From NCBI RefSeq assembly GCF_003298775.1, contig NZ_QNTQ01000014.1:87498-151497 (forward strand): a stretch of 64,000 bases of DNA, read 5' to 3'. Source of the DNA: Rhodosalinus halophilus (GTDB lineage: Bacteria; Pseudomonadota; Alphaproteobacteria; Rhodobacterales; Rhodobacteraceae). Under the pieces are notes generated by a model. It had not been told where the DNA came from, made no database searches, and was given only the letters and a program-made list of their open reading frames with translations. The translations under genes were made by a program, and so were the position numbers. Positions 23,324 to 31,583 of the stretch are shown piece by piece. The stretch's first letter is position 1. Each line of letters begins with the position of its first letter.

Positions 23324-24889
23324 ATGAGCGAGAACGAGAACGCCGCGCTCTGGTTCGTCGAGCGCAACGTGGAGGAGGGGCGCAGCGACAAGCCCGCCTT
23401 CCGCGAAGCCTTCGGCACGGGGCGCGAGCTGACCTATGGCGCGCTGGCGGAGGCATCGGGCCGAGTCGCGGACGCGCTGGCGCGGGCCGGCCACCGGCGC
23501 GAGGAACGCGCGGCGGTTCTGGTGCTGGACCAGATCGAGTTTCCGCAGGTCTTCTTCGGCTGCATGAAGGCCGGCGTCATCCCCATTCCGCTCAACACGC
23601 TTCTCGCCGCGGATGTCTACAACGTCATCCTGCGCGACAGCCGCGCCTCGGTGCTCTTCGTCTCGGCCGAACTGGTCGAGGCGGTTCGCCCCGCGCTCTC
23701 CGGCAACCCCTACCTGCGGCATATCGTGGTGATCGGCGGCGAGGCGCCTGCCATCGAGAACGGCCCGGCGCAGATCGAGACCTGGGAGAGCTTCCTGAAG
23801 GGCGCCGCGCCCGCGCCCGCGGTCGAGGCCCACGCCGACGAGGTCGCCTTCTGGCTCTATTCCTCGGGCTCCACCGGCCAGCCCAAGGGCGTGCGCCATG
23901 TTCACGGCTCGATGCGCTACACCGCAGAGACCTACGGGCGCGAGGTGCTGGGGATCGAGGAGAACGACACCGTCTATTCGGTCGCCAAGTTCTTCTTCGC
24001 CTACGGGCTGGGCAACGCGGTCTCCTTCCCGATGTCGGTGGGCGCCACGACGCTCCTTTTCAACGGCCGGCCGACGCCCGAGGTCGCGGTGGGCATCATC
24101 GAGCGCGAAAGGCCCACGATCTTCTGCGGGGTGCCCACGCTCTATGCCGCGACCGTCGCGCATCTGGAGGGGCAGGGGGCCGCGCCCGAGGCCAACCTGC
24201 GGCGCTGCATCTCTGCCGGCGAGGCGCTGCCCGAGGAGATCGGCAAGCGCTGGCGCGCGCTCTTCGGGGTGGACATCCTCGACGGGGTGGGCTCGACCGA
24301 GATGCTGCACATCTTCCTGTCGAACGCGCCGGGCGACGTGGTCTACGGCACCTCGGGCCGTGCCGTGCCCGGCTACGATCTGCGGCTGGTGGACGAGGAT
24401 GGCGCCGACATCACCGCGCCTGGGGCGATCGGGGAGCTGCTGGTCTGCGGGCAGTCCGCCGCGGACGGCTACTGGAACAAGCGCCGCAAGTCGCGCACCA
24501 CCTTCGAGGGCGAGTGGACGCGCACCGGCGACAAGTACGAACTCACCGAAGACGGCCGCTACATCTACTGCGGGCGCACCGACGACATGTTCAAGGTCTC
24601 GGGCATCTGGGTGTCGCCCTTCGAGGTCGAGCAGGCGCTGATCGCGCATCCCGGCGTGCTCGAGGCGGCGGTCGTCTCGCGCCGCGACGAGAGCGGGCTG
24701 GAAAAGCCCGCGGCCTTCATCGTGCCGAAGGCAGGCCAGGACGCCGATACGCTCGCCGCCGAGCTCAAGGACTTCGTGAAGTCCCGCATCGGCAAGTGGA
24801 AATACCCCCGCTGGATCGAGGTGGTGGAAGAGCTTCCCAAGACCGCCACCGGCAAGATCCAGCGCTTCAAGCTCAGAGAGGTGGCGTGA
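23324..24889 (+). CDS. Benzoate-CoA ligase family protein
   Basis: A 521-aa acyl-adenylate-forming ligase. The P-loop-like A3 motif YSSGSTGQPKG, the A5-type GVGSTEMLHIFLSN segment, the A7/A8 hinge TGDKYELTEDGRYIYCGRTDD and the catalytic-lysine motif KTATGKIQR near the C-terminus are all present. The GSTEMLHIF and AYGLGNAVSFPMSVGA-type segments are those of benzoate-CoA ligases. It makes benzoyl-CoA from benzoate, ATP and CoA, the entry step of the box pathway. Second gene of the operon, 34 nt after the DUF4863 gene; its stop overlaps the next ATG. Related aryl substrates such as hydroxy- or fluorobenzoate are possible. Confidence 0.93.
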   Translation: MSENENAALWFVERNVEEGRSDKPAFREAFGTGRELTYGALAEASGRVADALARAGHRREERAAVLVLDQIEFPQVFFGCMKAGVIPIPLNTLLAADVYNVILRDSRASVLFVSAELVEAVRPALSGNPYLRHIVVIGGEAPAIENGPAQIETWESFLKGAAPAPAVEAHADEVAFWLYSSGSTGQPKGVRHVHGSMRYTAETYGREVLGIEENDTVYSVAKFFFAYGLGNAVSFPMSVGATTLLFNGRPTPEVAVGIIERERPTIFCGVPTLYAATVAHLEGQGAAPEANLRRCISAGEALPEEIGKRWRALFGVDILDGVGSTEMLHIFLSNAPGDVVYGTSGRAVPGYDLRLVDEDGADITAPGAIGELLVCGQSAADGYWNKRRKSRTTFEGEWTRTGDKYELTEDGRYIYCGRTDDMFKVSGIWVSPFEVEQALIAHPGVLEAAVVSRRDESGLEKPAAFIVPKAGQDADTLAAELKDFVKSRIGKWKYPRWIEVVEELPKTATGKIQRFKLREVA

Positions 24890-25707
24890 TGGCCGGATGG
24901 AGCCGCGAGACGGCGTATCTGACAGCCGGCGGCAAGCAGCTCGAATACCGCTGCTGGGGGACGGGGCCGGAGGCGGCGCCGACCATCGTGCTGCTGCACG
25001 AGGGGCTTGGGTGCCTCGCGCTCTGGCGCGATTTCCCGGAAAAGCTGGCGCAGCGCACGGGCTGGGGCGTCATCGCCTTTTCCCGCGCGGGCTACGGGCA
25101 GTCGGACCCGGCCGACCTGCCGCGCCCGCTCGACTACATGACGCGCGAGGCGCATGAGGTGCTGCCGCAGGTGCTCGACGCCGTGGGCTTCCGCCGCGGC
25201 GTGCTGATGGGCCATTCCGACGGCGCGACCATCGCGGCGGAATACGCCGGCGGGATCGAGGACTTCCGTGTGCGCGGCCTGATCCTGATGGCGCCGCATT
25301 TCTTCACCGAAGACATGGGGCTTGCCGAGATCGCCCGCGCGAAGGAGGCCTTCGACAAGGGCGACCTGAAGGATCGGATGGCGAAGTATCACCGCGACGC
25401 GGAGGCCACCTTCCGCGGCTGGAACGACGCCTGGCTCGACCCGAAGTTCCGCGACTGGAATGTGGCCGAGGTGATCGACTACCTGCGCGTGCCGGCGCTC
25501 GCCATCCAGGGCCGCGACGATCCCTACGGCACGCTCGCCCAGATCGAGGAGCTGGAGACGCGCGCCTATTCGCCCGTCGATACGCTCATCCTCGACGACT
25601 GCAAGCACGCCCCGCATCTGGAGCAGCCCGAGGCGGTGCTGGCCGAGGTGGCCGAGTTCTGCGCCCGGCTGGAGCGGATCGAGGCGGCAGAGCCCGAGAC
25701 CGCCTGA
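24889..25707 (+). CDS. Alpha/beta hydrolase of the box operon
   Basis: A 272-aa alpha/beta hydrolase. The nucleophile elbow is GHSDG (serine near residue 106), the acid is likely in AIQGRDDPYGT and the histidine in DDCKHAPHLEQPE. All three catalytic elements are present. The ATG overlaps the ligase stop (TGATG), so it is translationally coupled to benzoate-CoA ligase. Box clusters often include such a hydrolase; it may hydrolyse a lactone or ester by-product of ring opening, but this is inference. The enzyme is cytosolic, with no signal peptide. Confidence 0.88.
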   Translation: MAGWSRETAYLTAGGKQLEYRCWGTGPEAAPTIVLLHEGLGCLALWRDFPEKLAQRTGWGVIAFSRAGYGQSDPADLPRPLDYMTREAHEVLPQVLDAVGFRRGVLMGHSDGATIAAEYAGGIEDFRVRGLILMAPHFFTEDMGLAEIARAKEAFDKGDLKDRMAKYHRDAEATFRGWNDAWLDPKFRDWNVAEVIDYLRVPALAIQGRDDPYGTLAQIEELETRAYSPVDTLILDDCKHAPHLEQPEAVLAEVAEFCARLERIEAAEPETA

Positions 25708-26148
25708 GTGGAGCGGCCTCCGCACGCCTATGTGCCGGGCCGCAGTCCGCGCCACCCCGAGGGGCTCTTCGATGCGGTGCGCGACACGGCAGAGGGCGTG
25801 CCGGTCGACCGGCTGGCCGAGACCGAGGCCTGGCGCACCGGTCTGCGCTGGATCGACGAGGGCTATTTCTGGGAGGCGCACGAGGTGCTAGAGCCCGTAT
25901 GGATGGCCGCGCCCCCCAACGCGCCGGAGCGCTCGATGGTCCGCGCCGCGATCCAGTGCGCCAACGCCCGCCTCAAGCGGCGCATGGGCCGCGATCGTGC
26001 GGCCGCGCGGCTGGAGGGTGTGGTGGCCGGACTGCTGGACGAGGTTGCGCTCTCGGGTCGAAGCCGGGTGATGGGGCTCGGCCTCGACGAGGCGCGCGCC
26101 CGGTTCGGTGGCGCAGATTCGGTGCGGGATATGCAAGATAATGCATAG
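25708..26148 (+). CDS. DUF309 domain-containing protein
   Basis: A 146-aa helical protein with the DUF309 signature IDEGYFWEAHEVLEPVWMA, including the conserved HE pair and Trp. No biochemical role is known for the family. It begins with GTG immediately after the TGA of the hydrolase gene (no gap), so it is the last gene of the ligase operon. The 3' end carries a predicted BoxR operator that overlaps its last codons. Why a DUF309 protein is in a benzoate operon is not known. Confidence 0.85.
   Translation: MERPPHAYVPGRSPRHPEGLFDAVRDTAEGVPVDRLAETEAWRTGLRWIDEGYFWEAHEVLEPVWMAAPPNAPERSMVRAAIQCANARLKRRMGRDRAAARLEGVVAGLLDEVALSGRSRVMGLGLDEARARFGGADSVRDMQDNA
26132..26145. promoter_or_regulatory. Predicted BoxR operator 3 (TGCA-N6-TGCA)
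   Basis: TGCA, AGATAA, TGCA: a perfect match, placed over the last codons of the DUF309 gene and about 150 nt upstream of the boxC start. It may act as an auxiliary site for the boxC promoter. Confidence 0.65.
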
Positions 26149-26205
26149 TTCGCCCCTGTGTCGCATGGATGAGGCCAAATTGCTGAGTTGCGGGGACTCT
26201 TTTTT

Positions 26206-26219
26206 CGCATTATAGCGCA
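26206..26219. promoter_or_regulatory. Predicted BoxR operator 4 (CGCA-N6-CGCA, degenerate)
   Basis: CGCA, TTATAG, CGCA in the boxC upstream region. Both half-sites differ from TGCA at the first base, so affinity would be lower. It lies just upstream of the predicted -35 element. Confidence 0.5.
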
Positions 26220-26228
26220 TCCCGGCGG

Positions 26229-26260
26229 TTTACCGGGCGTGGATCGCGCACTATACTGCA
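26229..26260 (+). promoter_or_regulatory. boxC promoter with overlapping BoxR operator 5
   Basis: TTTACC (26229-26234), a 17-nt spacer and TATACT (26252-26257) form a sigma-70 promoter. The operator CGCA (26247-26250), CTATAC, TGCA (26257-26260) covers the -10 element exactly, so a bound repressor would block polymerase. Predicted start near 26264, about 20 nt before the boxC start codon. Confidence 0.65.
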
Positions 26261-26282
26261 AGCCAACCTGAGGAGGATGCGC

Positions 26283-27941
26283 GTGACCCAACGGATCGAC
26301 TTTCAGACCGACCCCTCGAAGTATCGCCACTGGCGGGTCGAGTATGACGGCCCGGTCGCCACGGTCGTGATGGACGTGGACGAGGATGGCGGCCTCTTCG
26401 ACGGCTACAAGCTCAAGCTCAACTCCTATGATCTGGGCGTCGACATCGAACTGGCCGACATCGTCCAGCGGATGCGCTTCGAGCACCCCGAGGTGCGGGC
26501 GGTGGTGATGAAGTCGGGCAAGCCGGGCGTCTTCTGCGCGGGCGCCAACATCCGGATGCTGGGCGGCGCCTCACACGCGCACAAGGTCAACTTCTGCAAG
26601 TTCACCAACGAGACGCGCAACGCCTACGAGGCGGCCGAGGCCGAATCGGGCCAGACCTGGATCGCGGCCGTCCGCGGCTCCTGCGCGGGCGGCGGCTATG
26701 AACTGGCGCTGGCCTGCAACCACATCATGCTGACCGACGATTCCACCTCGAACGTCGCGCTGCCCGAGGTGCCGCTGCTCGCCGTGCTGCCGGGCACCGG
26801 GGGCCTCACCCGCGTTACCGACAAGCGCAAGGTGCGCCGCGACCTGGCCGACGTCTTCTGCTCGATCGAGGAGGGGGTGAAGGGCAAGCGCGCGCTCGAC
26901 TGGCGTCTCGTGGACGAGGTGGTGCCGAACACGAAATTCGACGACGCCGTGCTGGAACGCGCCCGCACCATCGCGGCAGAACGCCCGCGCGAGGGCGCGA
27001 AGGGCATCGAGCTCACCCCGCTGGAGCGCAGCTTCGGCGAGGATGGCGCGGTCACCTATTCCACCGTCGAGGTCGAGGTGGACCGCGACGCAGGCACCGC
27101 GACGATCACGGTGAAGGGCCCGGAAGAGGATGCGCCCGGCGCGATGGCCGATTTCCATGCGCAGGGCGCGCAGGCCTGGATGCTGCGCGCCGCGCGCGAG
27201 CTCGACGATGCGATCCTGCACCTGCGCCTCAACGAGCGCACCGCGGGCCTGCTGATCCTGCGCACGCAGGGCGACCCGGAGCGCGTCGTGGCGCACGAGA
27301 AACTGCTGCTCGACAATGCCGACGACTGGCTCGCCAACGAGGTGCTGCAATACTGGAAGCGCCTGCTGAAGCGGGTGGACATGACATCGCGCAGCCTTGC
27401 GGCGCTGGTCGAGCACGGCTCCTGCTTCGCCGGGCCCCTGGCGGAGCTGCTCTGGGCCGCCGACCGCTCCTACATGATGGAAGGCGAGTTCGAGGGCGAC
27501 AACCGGCCGATGGCGACCGTCACGCTGACCGAGGGCAACTTCGGCCGCTACCCGATGGGCAACGACCTCACGCGGCTCGAGACCCGCTTTCTCGGCAGCC
27601 CCGAGGCGGTGGAGACGGCGAAGGGACACTTGGGCGAGGCGCTGGAGGCGGAAGAGGCCGAGGAGCTTGGCCTCGTCACCTACATCCTCGACGACATCGA
27701 CTGGGAAGACGAGGTGCGCATCTTCATGGAGGAGCGCGCGAGCTTCTCGCCCGACGCGATGACCGGCATGGAGGCCAACCTGCGCTTCGCCGGTCCCGAG
27801 ACGATGGAGACCCGCATCTTCGGCCGGCTCACCGCCTGGCAGAACTGGATCTTCCAGCGTCCCAACGCCGTGGGCGAGGCCGGTGCGCTCAAGCGCTACG
27901 GCTCCGGCCAGCGCGGCGAATACGACATGGAGCGCGTGTGA
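26283..27941 (+). CDS. boxC: 2,3-epoxybenzoyl-CoA dihydrolase (benzoyl-CoA-dihydrodiol lyase) BoxC
   Basis: A 552-aa crotonase-superfamily enzyme of box-pathway length. The first crotonase module shows VFCAGANIRML and VRGSCAGGGYELALACNH; a second half (FAGPLAELLWAADRSYMM) is degenerate. BoxC opens the epoxidised ring of 2,3-epoxybenzoyl-CoA with two waters, giving 3,4-dehydroadipyl-CoA semialdehyde and formate. The SD AGGAGG (26271-26276) abuts an ATG at 26277, so the GTG at 26283, six bases away, is the more likely start; the two differ by two residues. First gene of the boxC-boxB-ferredoxin-boxA-thioesterase operon. Confidence 0.96.
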   Translation: MTQRIDFQTDPSKYRHWRVEYDGPVATVVMDVDEDGGLFDGYKLKLNSYDLGVDIELADIVQRMRFEHPEVRAVVMKSGKPGVFCAGANIRMLGGASHAHKVNFCKFTNETRNAYEAAEAESGQTWIAAVRGSCAGGGYELALACNHIMLTDDSTSNVALPEVPLLAVLPGTGGLTRVTDKRKVRRDLADVFCSIEEGVKGKRALDWRLVDEVVPNTKFDDAVLERARTIAAERPREGAKGIELTPLERSFGEDGAVTYSTVEVEVDRDAGTATITVKGPEEDAPGAMADFHAQGAQAWMLRAARELDDAILHLRLNERTAGLLILRTQGDPERVVAHEKLLLDNADDWLANEVLQYWKRLLKRVDMTSRSLAALVEHGSCFAGPLAELLWAADRSYMMEGEFEGDNRPMATVTLTEGNFGRYPMGNDLTRLETRFLGSPEAVETAKGHLGEALEAEEAEELGLVTYILDDIDWEDEVRIFMEERASFSPDAMTGMEANLRFAGPETMETRIFGRLTAWQNWIFQRPNAVGEAGALKRYGSGQRGEYDMERV

Positions 27942-27959
27942 CCCCGCCGCGCGAAGGAA

Positions 27960-27984
27960 GGTGCGTGCGAGCACGCACCCTACG
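27960..27984 (-). repeat. GTAGGGTGCG-type intergenic repeat, copy 1
   Basis: On the minus strand this 25-nt unit is identical to 28068-28092. The inner part, GTGCGTGCGAGCACGCAC, is self-complementary. It begins 18 nt after the boxC stop. Confidence 0.8.
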
Positions 27985-28014
27985 CCGGTTCCGATGGGCG
28001 GCGAGAGACGCGCC

Positions 28015-28040
28015 CGTAGGGTGCGCCGTCCCGGCGCACC
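28015..28040 (+). repeat. GTAGGGTGCG-type intergenic repeat, copy 2 (variant)
   Basis: CGTAGGGTGCGC opens the unit and GGCGCACC closes it, with a different core from copies 1 and 3. The ends pair as a short hairpin. Confidence 0.7.
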
Positions 28041-28067
28041 GGCCGCGGGCCGAAAGGAAGGATGAAC

Positions 28068-28092
28068 CGTAGGGTGCGTGCTCGCACGCACC
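28068..28092 (+). repeat. GTAGGGTGCG-type intergenic repeat, copy 3
   Basis: Exact inverted copy of 27960-27984, so copies 1 and 3 can pair into a large stem across the boxC-boxB gap. It ends 26 nt before the boxB start codon and leaves room for the boxB SD. Confidence 0.8.
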
Positions 28093-28118
28093 GTCACCGA
28101 ACCAACAGGGAGACCCCC

Positions 28119-29570
28119 ATGCTCGACCTCATCAACGTGAGCTACGACACGCAGATCCCGAACAACGTCGGGCTGAGCTCCGACAAGCGGGTGCTCAAGG
28201 CGCTCGAGAAGTGGCACCCGGGCTACATCAACTGGTGGAACGACCTCATTCCGGAGAACTTCCAGAAGAGCCTCGTCTATCTCCGCACCGCGGTCAGCGT
28301 GGATCCGAAGGGCTGGGCGAAGTTCGACTACGTCAAGATGCCCGAGTACCGCTGGGGCGTGCTGCTCGCCCCGCAGGTCGAGGGGCGCACGATCCCGTGC
28401 GGCGAGCACGCGGGCGAGCCCGCCTGGCAGGAAGTGCCCGGCGAATACCGCAACATGCTCAAGCGCCTGATCGTCATCCAGGGCGATACCGAGCCCGCGA
28501 GCGTCGAGCAGCAGCGCAGCCTCGCGCTCACCGCGCCCTCGCTCTATGACATGCGCAACCTCTTCCAGGTGAACGTGGAGGAGGGCCGCCACCTCTGGGC
28601 GATGGTCTACCTGCTGCACAAGTACTTCGGCCGCGACGGCCGGGAGGAGGCGGACGACCTGCTGCGCCGCTCTTCCGGTTCGGAGGAAGCGCCGCGGATG
28701 CTGGGCGCCTTCAACGAGGAGACGCCGGACTGGCTGTCCTTCTTCATGTTCACCTACTTCACCGACCGGGACGGCAAGATGCAGCTGGAGAGCCTCGCGC
28801 AGTCCGGCTTCGACCCGCTGTCGCGCACCTGCCGCTTCATGCTGACCGAGGAAGCGCACCACATGTTCGTCGGCGAGACGGGCGTGGGCCGCATCATCGA
28901 GCGCACCTGCCAGGTCATGAAGGAGAACGGCATCGAGGATCCCTACGAGATCGACAGGATCCGCAGCCTGGGCGTCATCGACCTGCCCACGATCCAGAAG
29001 AAGCTGAACCTGCACTACACGCTGTCGCTCGACCTCTTCGGGCAGGAGGTGTCCACGAACGCGGCCAACGCCTTCAACGCGGGCATCAAGGGCCGTTACA
29101 TGGAAAGCCGGATCGACGACGATCACAAGCTTCAGGACGCCACCTACGAGGTCACGACGATCGAAGACGGCCAGATCAAGCGCATCGCGGCGCCCGCGCT
29201 CACGGCGATCAACATGCGGCTGCGCGACGACTACACCCGCGACGCGGCGGGCGGCATCAAGCGCTGGAACAAGATCATCGAGAAGGCCGGCGTCCAGTTC
29301 GAGCTCAAGCTCCCGCACGAGGGCTTCAACCGCAAGATCGGCGTCTTCGCCAATCAGCTCATCGACCCCGAGGGCAATTTCGTCACGGGCGCCGAGTATG
29401 ACGCCAAGGTCAACGACTGGCTGCCGACCCATGCCGACGGCGACTTCATCCAGTCGCTCATGAAGCCGGTCTACGAGCCCGGCCAGTATGCCGGCTGGAT
29501 CGCGCCGCCGAAGGTGGGCATCGACAACAAGCCCGGCGACTTCGAGTATGTGAAGCTGCACATGGCCTGA
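28119..29570 (+). CDS. boxB: Benzoyl-CoA 2,3-epoxidase oxygenase subunit BoxB
   Basis: A 483-aa class I diiron oxygenase. Metal-ligand motifs are visible as VEEGRHLWAM and LTEEAHHMFVGE, the two ExxH-type carboxylate/histidine sites of the four-helix bundle. BoxB takes electrons from BoxA and epoxidises the ring of benzoyl-CoA with O2. The ATG at 28119 gives the standard MLDLINVSYDTQIPNNVG start after an SD GGGAGA; an in-frame ATG at 28062 lies inside the repeat region and is rejected. The boxC-boxB gap of 177 nt holds three GTAGGGTGCG repeats. Confidence 0.97.
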   Translation: MLDLINVSYDTQIPNNVGLSSDKRVLKALEKWHPGYINWWNDLIPENFQKSLVYLRTAVSVDPKGWAKFDYVKMPEYRWGVLLAPQVEGRTIPCGEHAGEPAWQEVPGEYRNMLKRLIVIQGDTEPASVEQQRSLALTAPSLYDMRNLFQVNVEEGRHLWAMVYLLHKYFGRDGREEADDLLRRSSGSEEAPRMLGAFNEETPDWLSFFMFTYFTDRDGKMQLESLAQSGFDPLSRTCRFMLTEEAHHMFVGETGVGRIIERTCQVMKENGIEDPYEIDRIRSLGVIDLPTIQKKLNLHYTLSLDLFGQEVSTNAANAFNAGIKGRYMESRIDDDHKLQDATYEVTTIEDGQIKRIAAPALTAINMRLRDDYTRDAAGGIKRWNKIIEKAGVQFELKLPHEGFNRKIGVFANQLIDPEGNFVTGAEYDAKVNDWLPTHADGDFIQSLMKPVYEPGQYAGWIAPPKVGIDNKPGDFEYVKLHMA

Positions 29571-29627
29571 CGGCCTTGGCCGCCGGGGCCGGAGGCCGTC
29601 CCGGCGGCATTCACAGGGAGACGCGCG

Positions 29628-29801
29628 ATGAAGATTGACCGCAAGGCCGGATGGGCGCCCCGCACCGCCGCCGTCGCCCGCGAGATGGGCGACCTGGAGG
29701 GGCCCTGCGTGGGCTGCCGCGACTGCCGCGGCCTCTGCCCCGCGCTGATCGAGGCGATGACCCTGCCCGAGATCGTGCTGGGCCGGGACGCCCGCGCCTG
29801 A
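29628..29801 (+). CDS. 57-aa single-cluster mini-ferredoxin-like protein between boxB and boxA
   Basis: A small protein with one cluster motif, CVGCRDCRGLCP: C27, C30, C33 and C37 followed by Pro, which is the CX2CX2CX3CP pattern of [4Fe-4S] ferredoxins. There is no second set of cysteines. The N-terminus is basic (MKIDRKAGWAPR) and the C-terminus short (IVLGRDARA). SD CAGGGAGA precedes the ATG at 29628 with good spacing. It sits 57 nt after boxB and 69 nt before boxA in the same operon, so an electron-transfer or cluster-related role for the BoxAB epoxidase is a reasonable guess. I do not recognise a named family. Codon use resembles its neighbours. Confidence 0.8.
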   Translation: MKIDRKAGWAPRTAAVAREMGDLEGPCVGCRDCRGLCPALIEAMTLPEIVLGRDARA

Positions 29802-29870
29802 GACAGCGAAAAGCCTCAACCTTGCAGCGGGCCGCTGGTCCGCAGCCGCCCCATCCTGGAGCGACGAGCG

Positions 29871-31067
29871 ATGAACAAGCCGATCAAGCAGCACCTGATC
29901 GACCCCGAGATCTGCATCCGCTGCTACACCTGCGAGATGACCTGCCCGATCGGGGCGATCGAGCACAACGACGACAACGTCGTGGTGGATGCCGACAAGT
30001 GCAACTTCTGCATGGACTGCATCCCGGTCTGCCCCACGGGCTCCATCGACGAATGGCGCGTGGTGCTCGAGCCCTACAGCCTCGAGGAACAATACGAGTG
30101 GATGGAGCTGCCCGAGCAGGAAGAGCTCGAGGTGGACGGCGGCGCCGGCGAAGACGGGATCGAGGCGCTGGACGAGGCGATGGCGGCCCTGCTGGCCGAG
30201 GCGCACGCCGGCACGGGCGGCAAGCCCAGGGCGCCGGCGACGGCGGCCAAGCCCACGGTGAACCTCTACAACCTCGGCAAGCCGGCCGAGGCCACGGTGC
30301 GCGGCAACTATCGCCTGACGGCCGAGGACAGCGACTCGGACGTGCGGCACATCGTGCTCGACTTCGGCGGCCAGCCGATGCCGGTGCTCGAAGGGCAGTC
30401 CATCGGGATCATACCGCCGGGCGAGGATGCCGAGGGCAAGCCGCATCTGCCGCGGCTCTACTCCATCTCGTCGCCGCGCGACGGCGAGCGGCCGGGCTAC
30501 AACAACGTGGCCCTCACCGTGAAGCGGGAAGAGAAGGGCGTCTGCTCGAACTACGTCTGCGACCTGAAGACCGGCGACAAGGTCAAGGTGACGGGGCCCT
30601 TCGGCGCGACCTTCCTTCTGCCGTCGGACCCCGAGGCGCATCTGATGATGATCTGCACCGGCACGGGCTCCGCCCCTTTCCGCGCCTTCACCATGCGCCG
30701 CCAGCGCGAGCATCCGAACCTGGAGGACTCGCTCACACTCGTCTTCGGCGCGCGCCGGCCCGAGGAGCTGCCCTATTTCGGCCCGCTCAAGAAGGTGCCG
30801 GAAAGCTTCATGAAGAAGCACTACGCCTTCTCCCGGCAGGAGGGCGCGCCCAAGCACTACGTGCAGGACAAGCTGCGCGAAGAGGCCGACGAGGTCTTGC
30901 GGCTGATGCAGGAGCCCAAGGGCCACATCTATATCTGTGGTCTCAAGGCGATGGAGGACGGCGTGAACGAGGCGCTCGCCGACATTGCCCGCGGGGCAGG
31001 GCTTGACTGGGACGCGATCCGGGACGAGATGCGCCAGGACGGACGCTACCATGTGGAAACCTATTGA
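29871..31067 (+). CDS. boxA: Benzoyl-CoA 2,3-epoxidase reductase subunit BoxA
   Basis: A 398-aa iron-sulfur flavoprotein. Two N-terminal [4Fe-4S] motifs, [12 protein letters not shown] and [12 protein letters not shown], are followed by an acidic linker (about residues 75-125) and a ferredoxin-NADP reductase module with the FAD motif RLYSISSPR and the NADP-binding motif [12 protein letters not shown]. BoxA moves electrons from NADPH through FAD and clusters to BoxB. The ATG at 29871 follows GAGCGACGAGCG, a weak SD. The stop overlaps the ATG of the thioesterase gene. Confidence 0.97.
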   Translation: MNKPIKQHLIDPEICIRCYTCEMTCPIGAIEHNDDNVVVDADKCNFCMDCIPVCPTGSIDEWRVVLEPYSLEEQYEWMELPEQEELEVDGGAGEDGIEALDEAMAALLAEAHAGTGGKPRAPATAAKPTVNLYNLGKPAEATVRGNYRLTAEDSDSDVRHIVLDFGGQPMPVLEGQSIGIIPPGEDAEGKPHLPRLYSISSPRDGERPGYNNVALTVKREEKGVCSNYVCDLKTGDKVKVTGPFGATFLLPSDPEAHLMMICTGTGSAPFRAFTMRRQREHPNLEDSLTLVFGARRPEELPYFGPLKKVPESFMKKHYAFSRQEGAPKHYVQDKLREEADEVLRLMQEPKGHIYICGLKAMEDGVNEALADIARGAGLDWDAIRDEMRQDGRYHVETY

Positions 31068-31531
31068 TGCGCGACCAGCCCGAGGCGGAGCGAGGGGCGG
31101 AGGCGGATGTCTTCGAGCATGAAATCGCGGTGCGGTGGGCCGATTGCGACCCGGCCGAGATCGCCTATACCGGCCGCATCCCGCTCTGGGCGCTGGACGC
31201 CATAGACGCCTGGTGGGAGGCGCGGCTGGACGGCACGGGCTGGTATCAGCTCAACATGGATCGCAACCTGGGCACGCCCTTCGTGCGAATGGCGATAGAC
31301 TTCCGCTCGCCCATCACCCCGCGCCACCGGCTGATCTGCCGCACATGGCCCTGCCGGCTCGGCGAGACCTCGATCACCTTCCGCGTCGACGGCTATCAGG
31401 ACGGGCGCCTCTGCTTCGAGGGGCAGTTCACCAGCGTCTTCGTCACAGCGAGCGAATTTACCAAGGCGCGGCCGCCCGCGGATTTGCGCGCGGTGGTCGA
31501 GGCGCATCTGCGGCCCGAAGACGCAGGATAG
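31067..31531 (+). CDS. Acyl-CoA thioesterase, 4-hydroxybenzoyl-CoA thioesterase (hotdog) family
   Basis: A 154-aa hotdog-fold protein. The active-site segment VRWADCDPAEIAYTGRI corresponds to the Asp-containing loop of 4HBT thioesterases, and FRSPITPRHRLICRT to the second strand region. In box pathways such an enzyme hydrolyses benzoyl-CoA, or other dead-end CoA esters, to free trapped CoA. Its ATG overlaps the boxA stop (TGATG), so the two are coupled. The last codons overlap a predicted BoxR operator. Confidence 0.9.
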   Translation: MRDQPEAERGAEADVFEHEIAVRWADCDPAEIAYTGRIPLWALDAIDAWWEARLDGTGWYQLNMDRNLGTPFVRMAIDFRSPITPRHRLICRTWPCRLGETSITFRVDGYQDGRLCFEGQFTSVFVTASEFTKARPPADLRAVVEAHLRPEDAG

Positions 31532-31535
31532 TGCA
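31522..31535. promoter_or_regulatory. Predicted BoxR operator 6 (CGCA-N6-TGCA)
   Basis: CGCA, GGATAG, TGCA, overlapping the thioesterase stop codon and 75 nt upstream of the boxR ATG. It suggests BoxR autoregulation. Confidence 0.6.
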
Positions 31536-31583
31536 TTCTTGCCGTCTGGCGGTTGCCAGAAGGAGAAACCTGCCCCAATGTTA

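Noticed and set aside
26571..31052. A 1493-codon open frame on the minus strand across the box genes
   Set aside because: It is antisense to boxC, boxB and boxA, which have complete domains and motifs. Long antisense frames are expected in high-GC DNA with strong third-position bias, and its translation shows no known domain.
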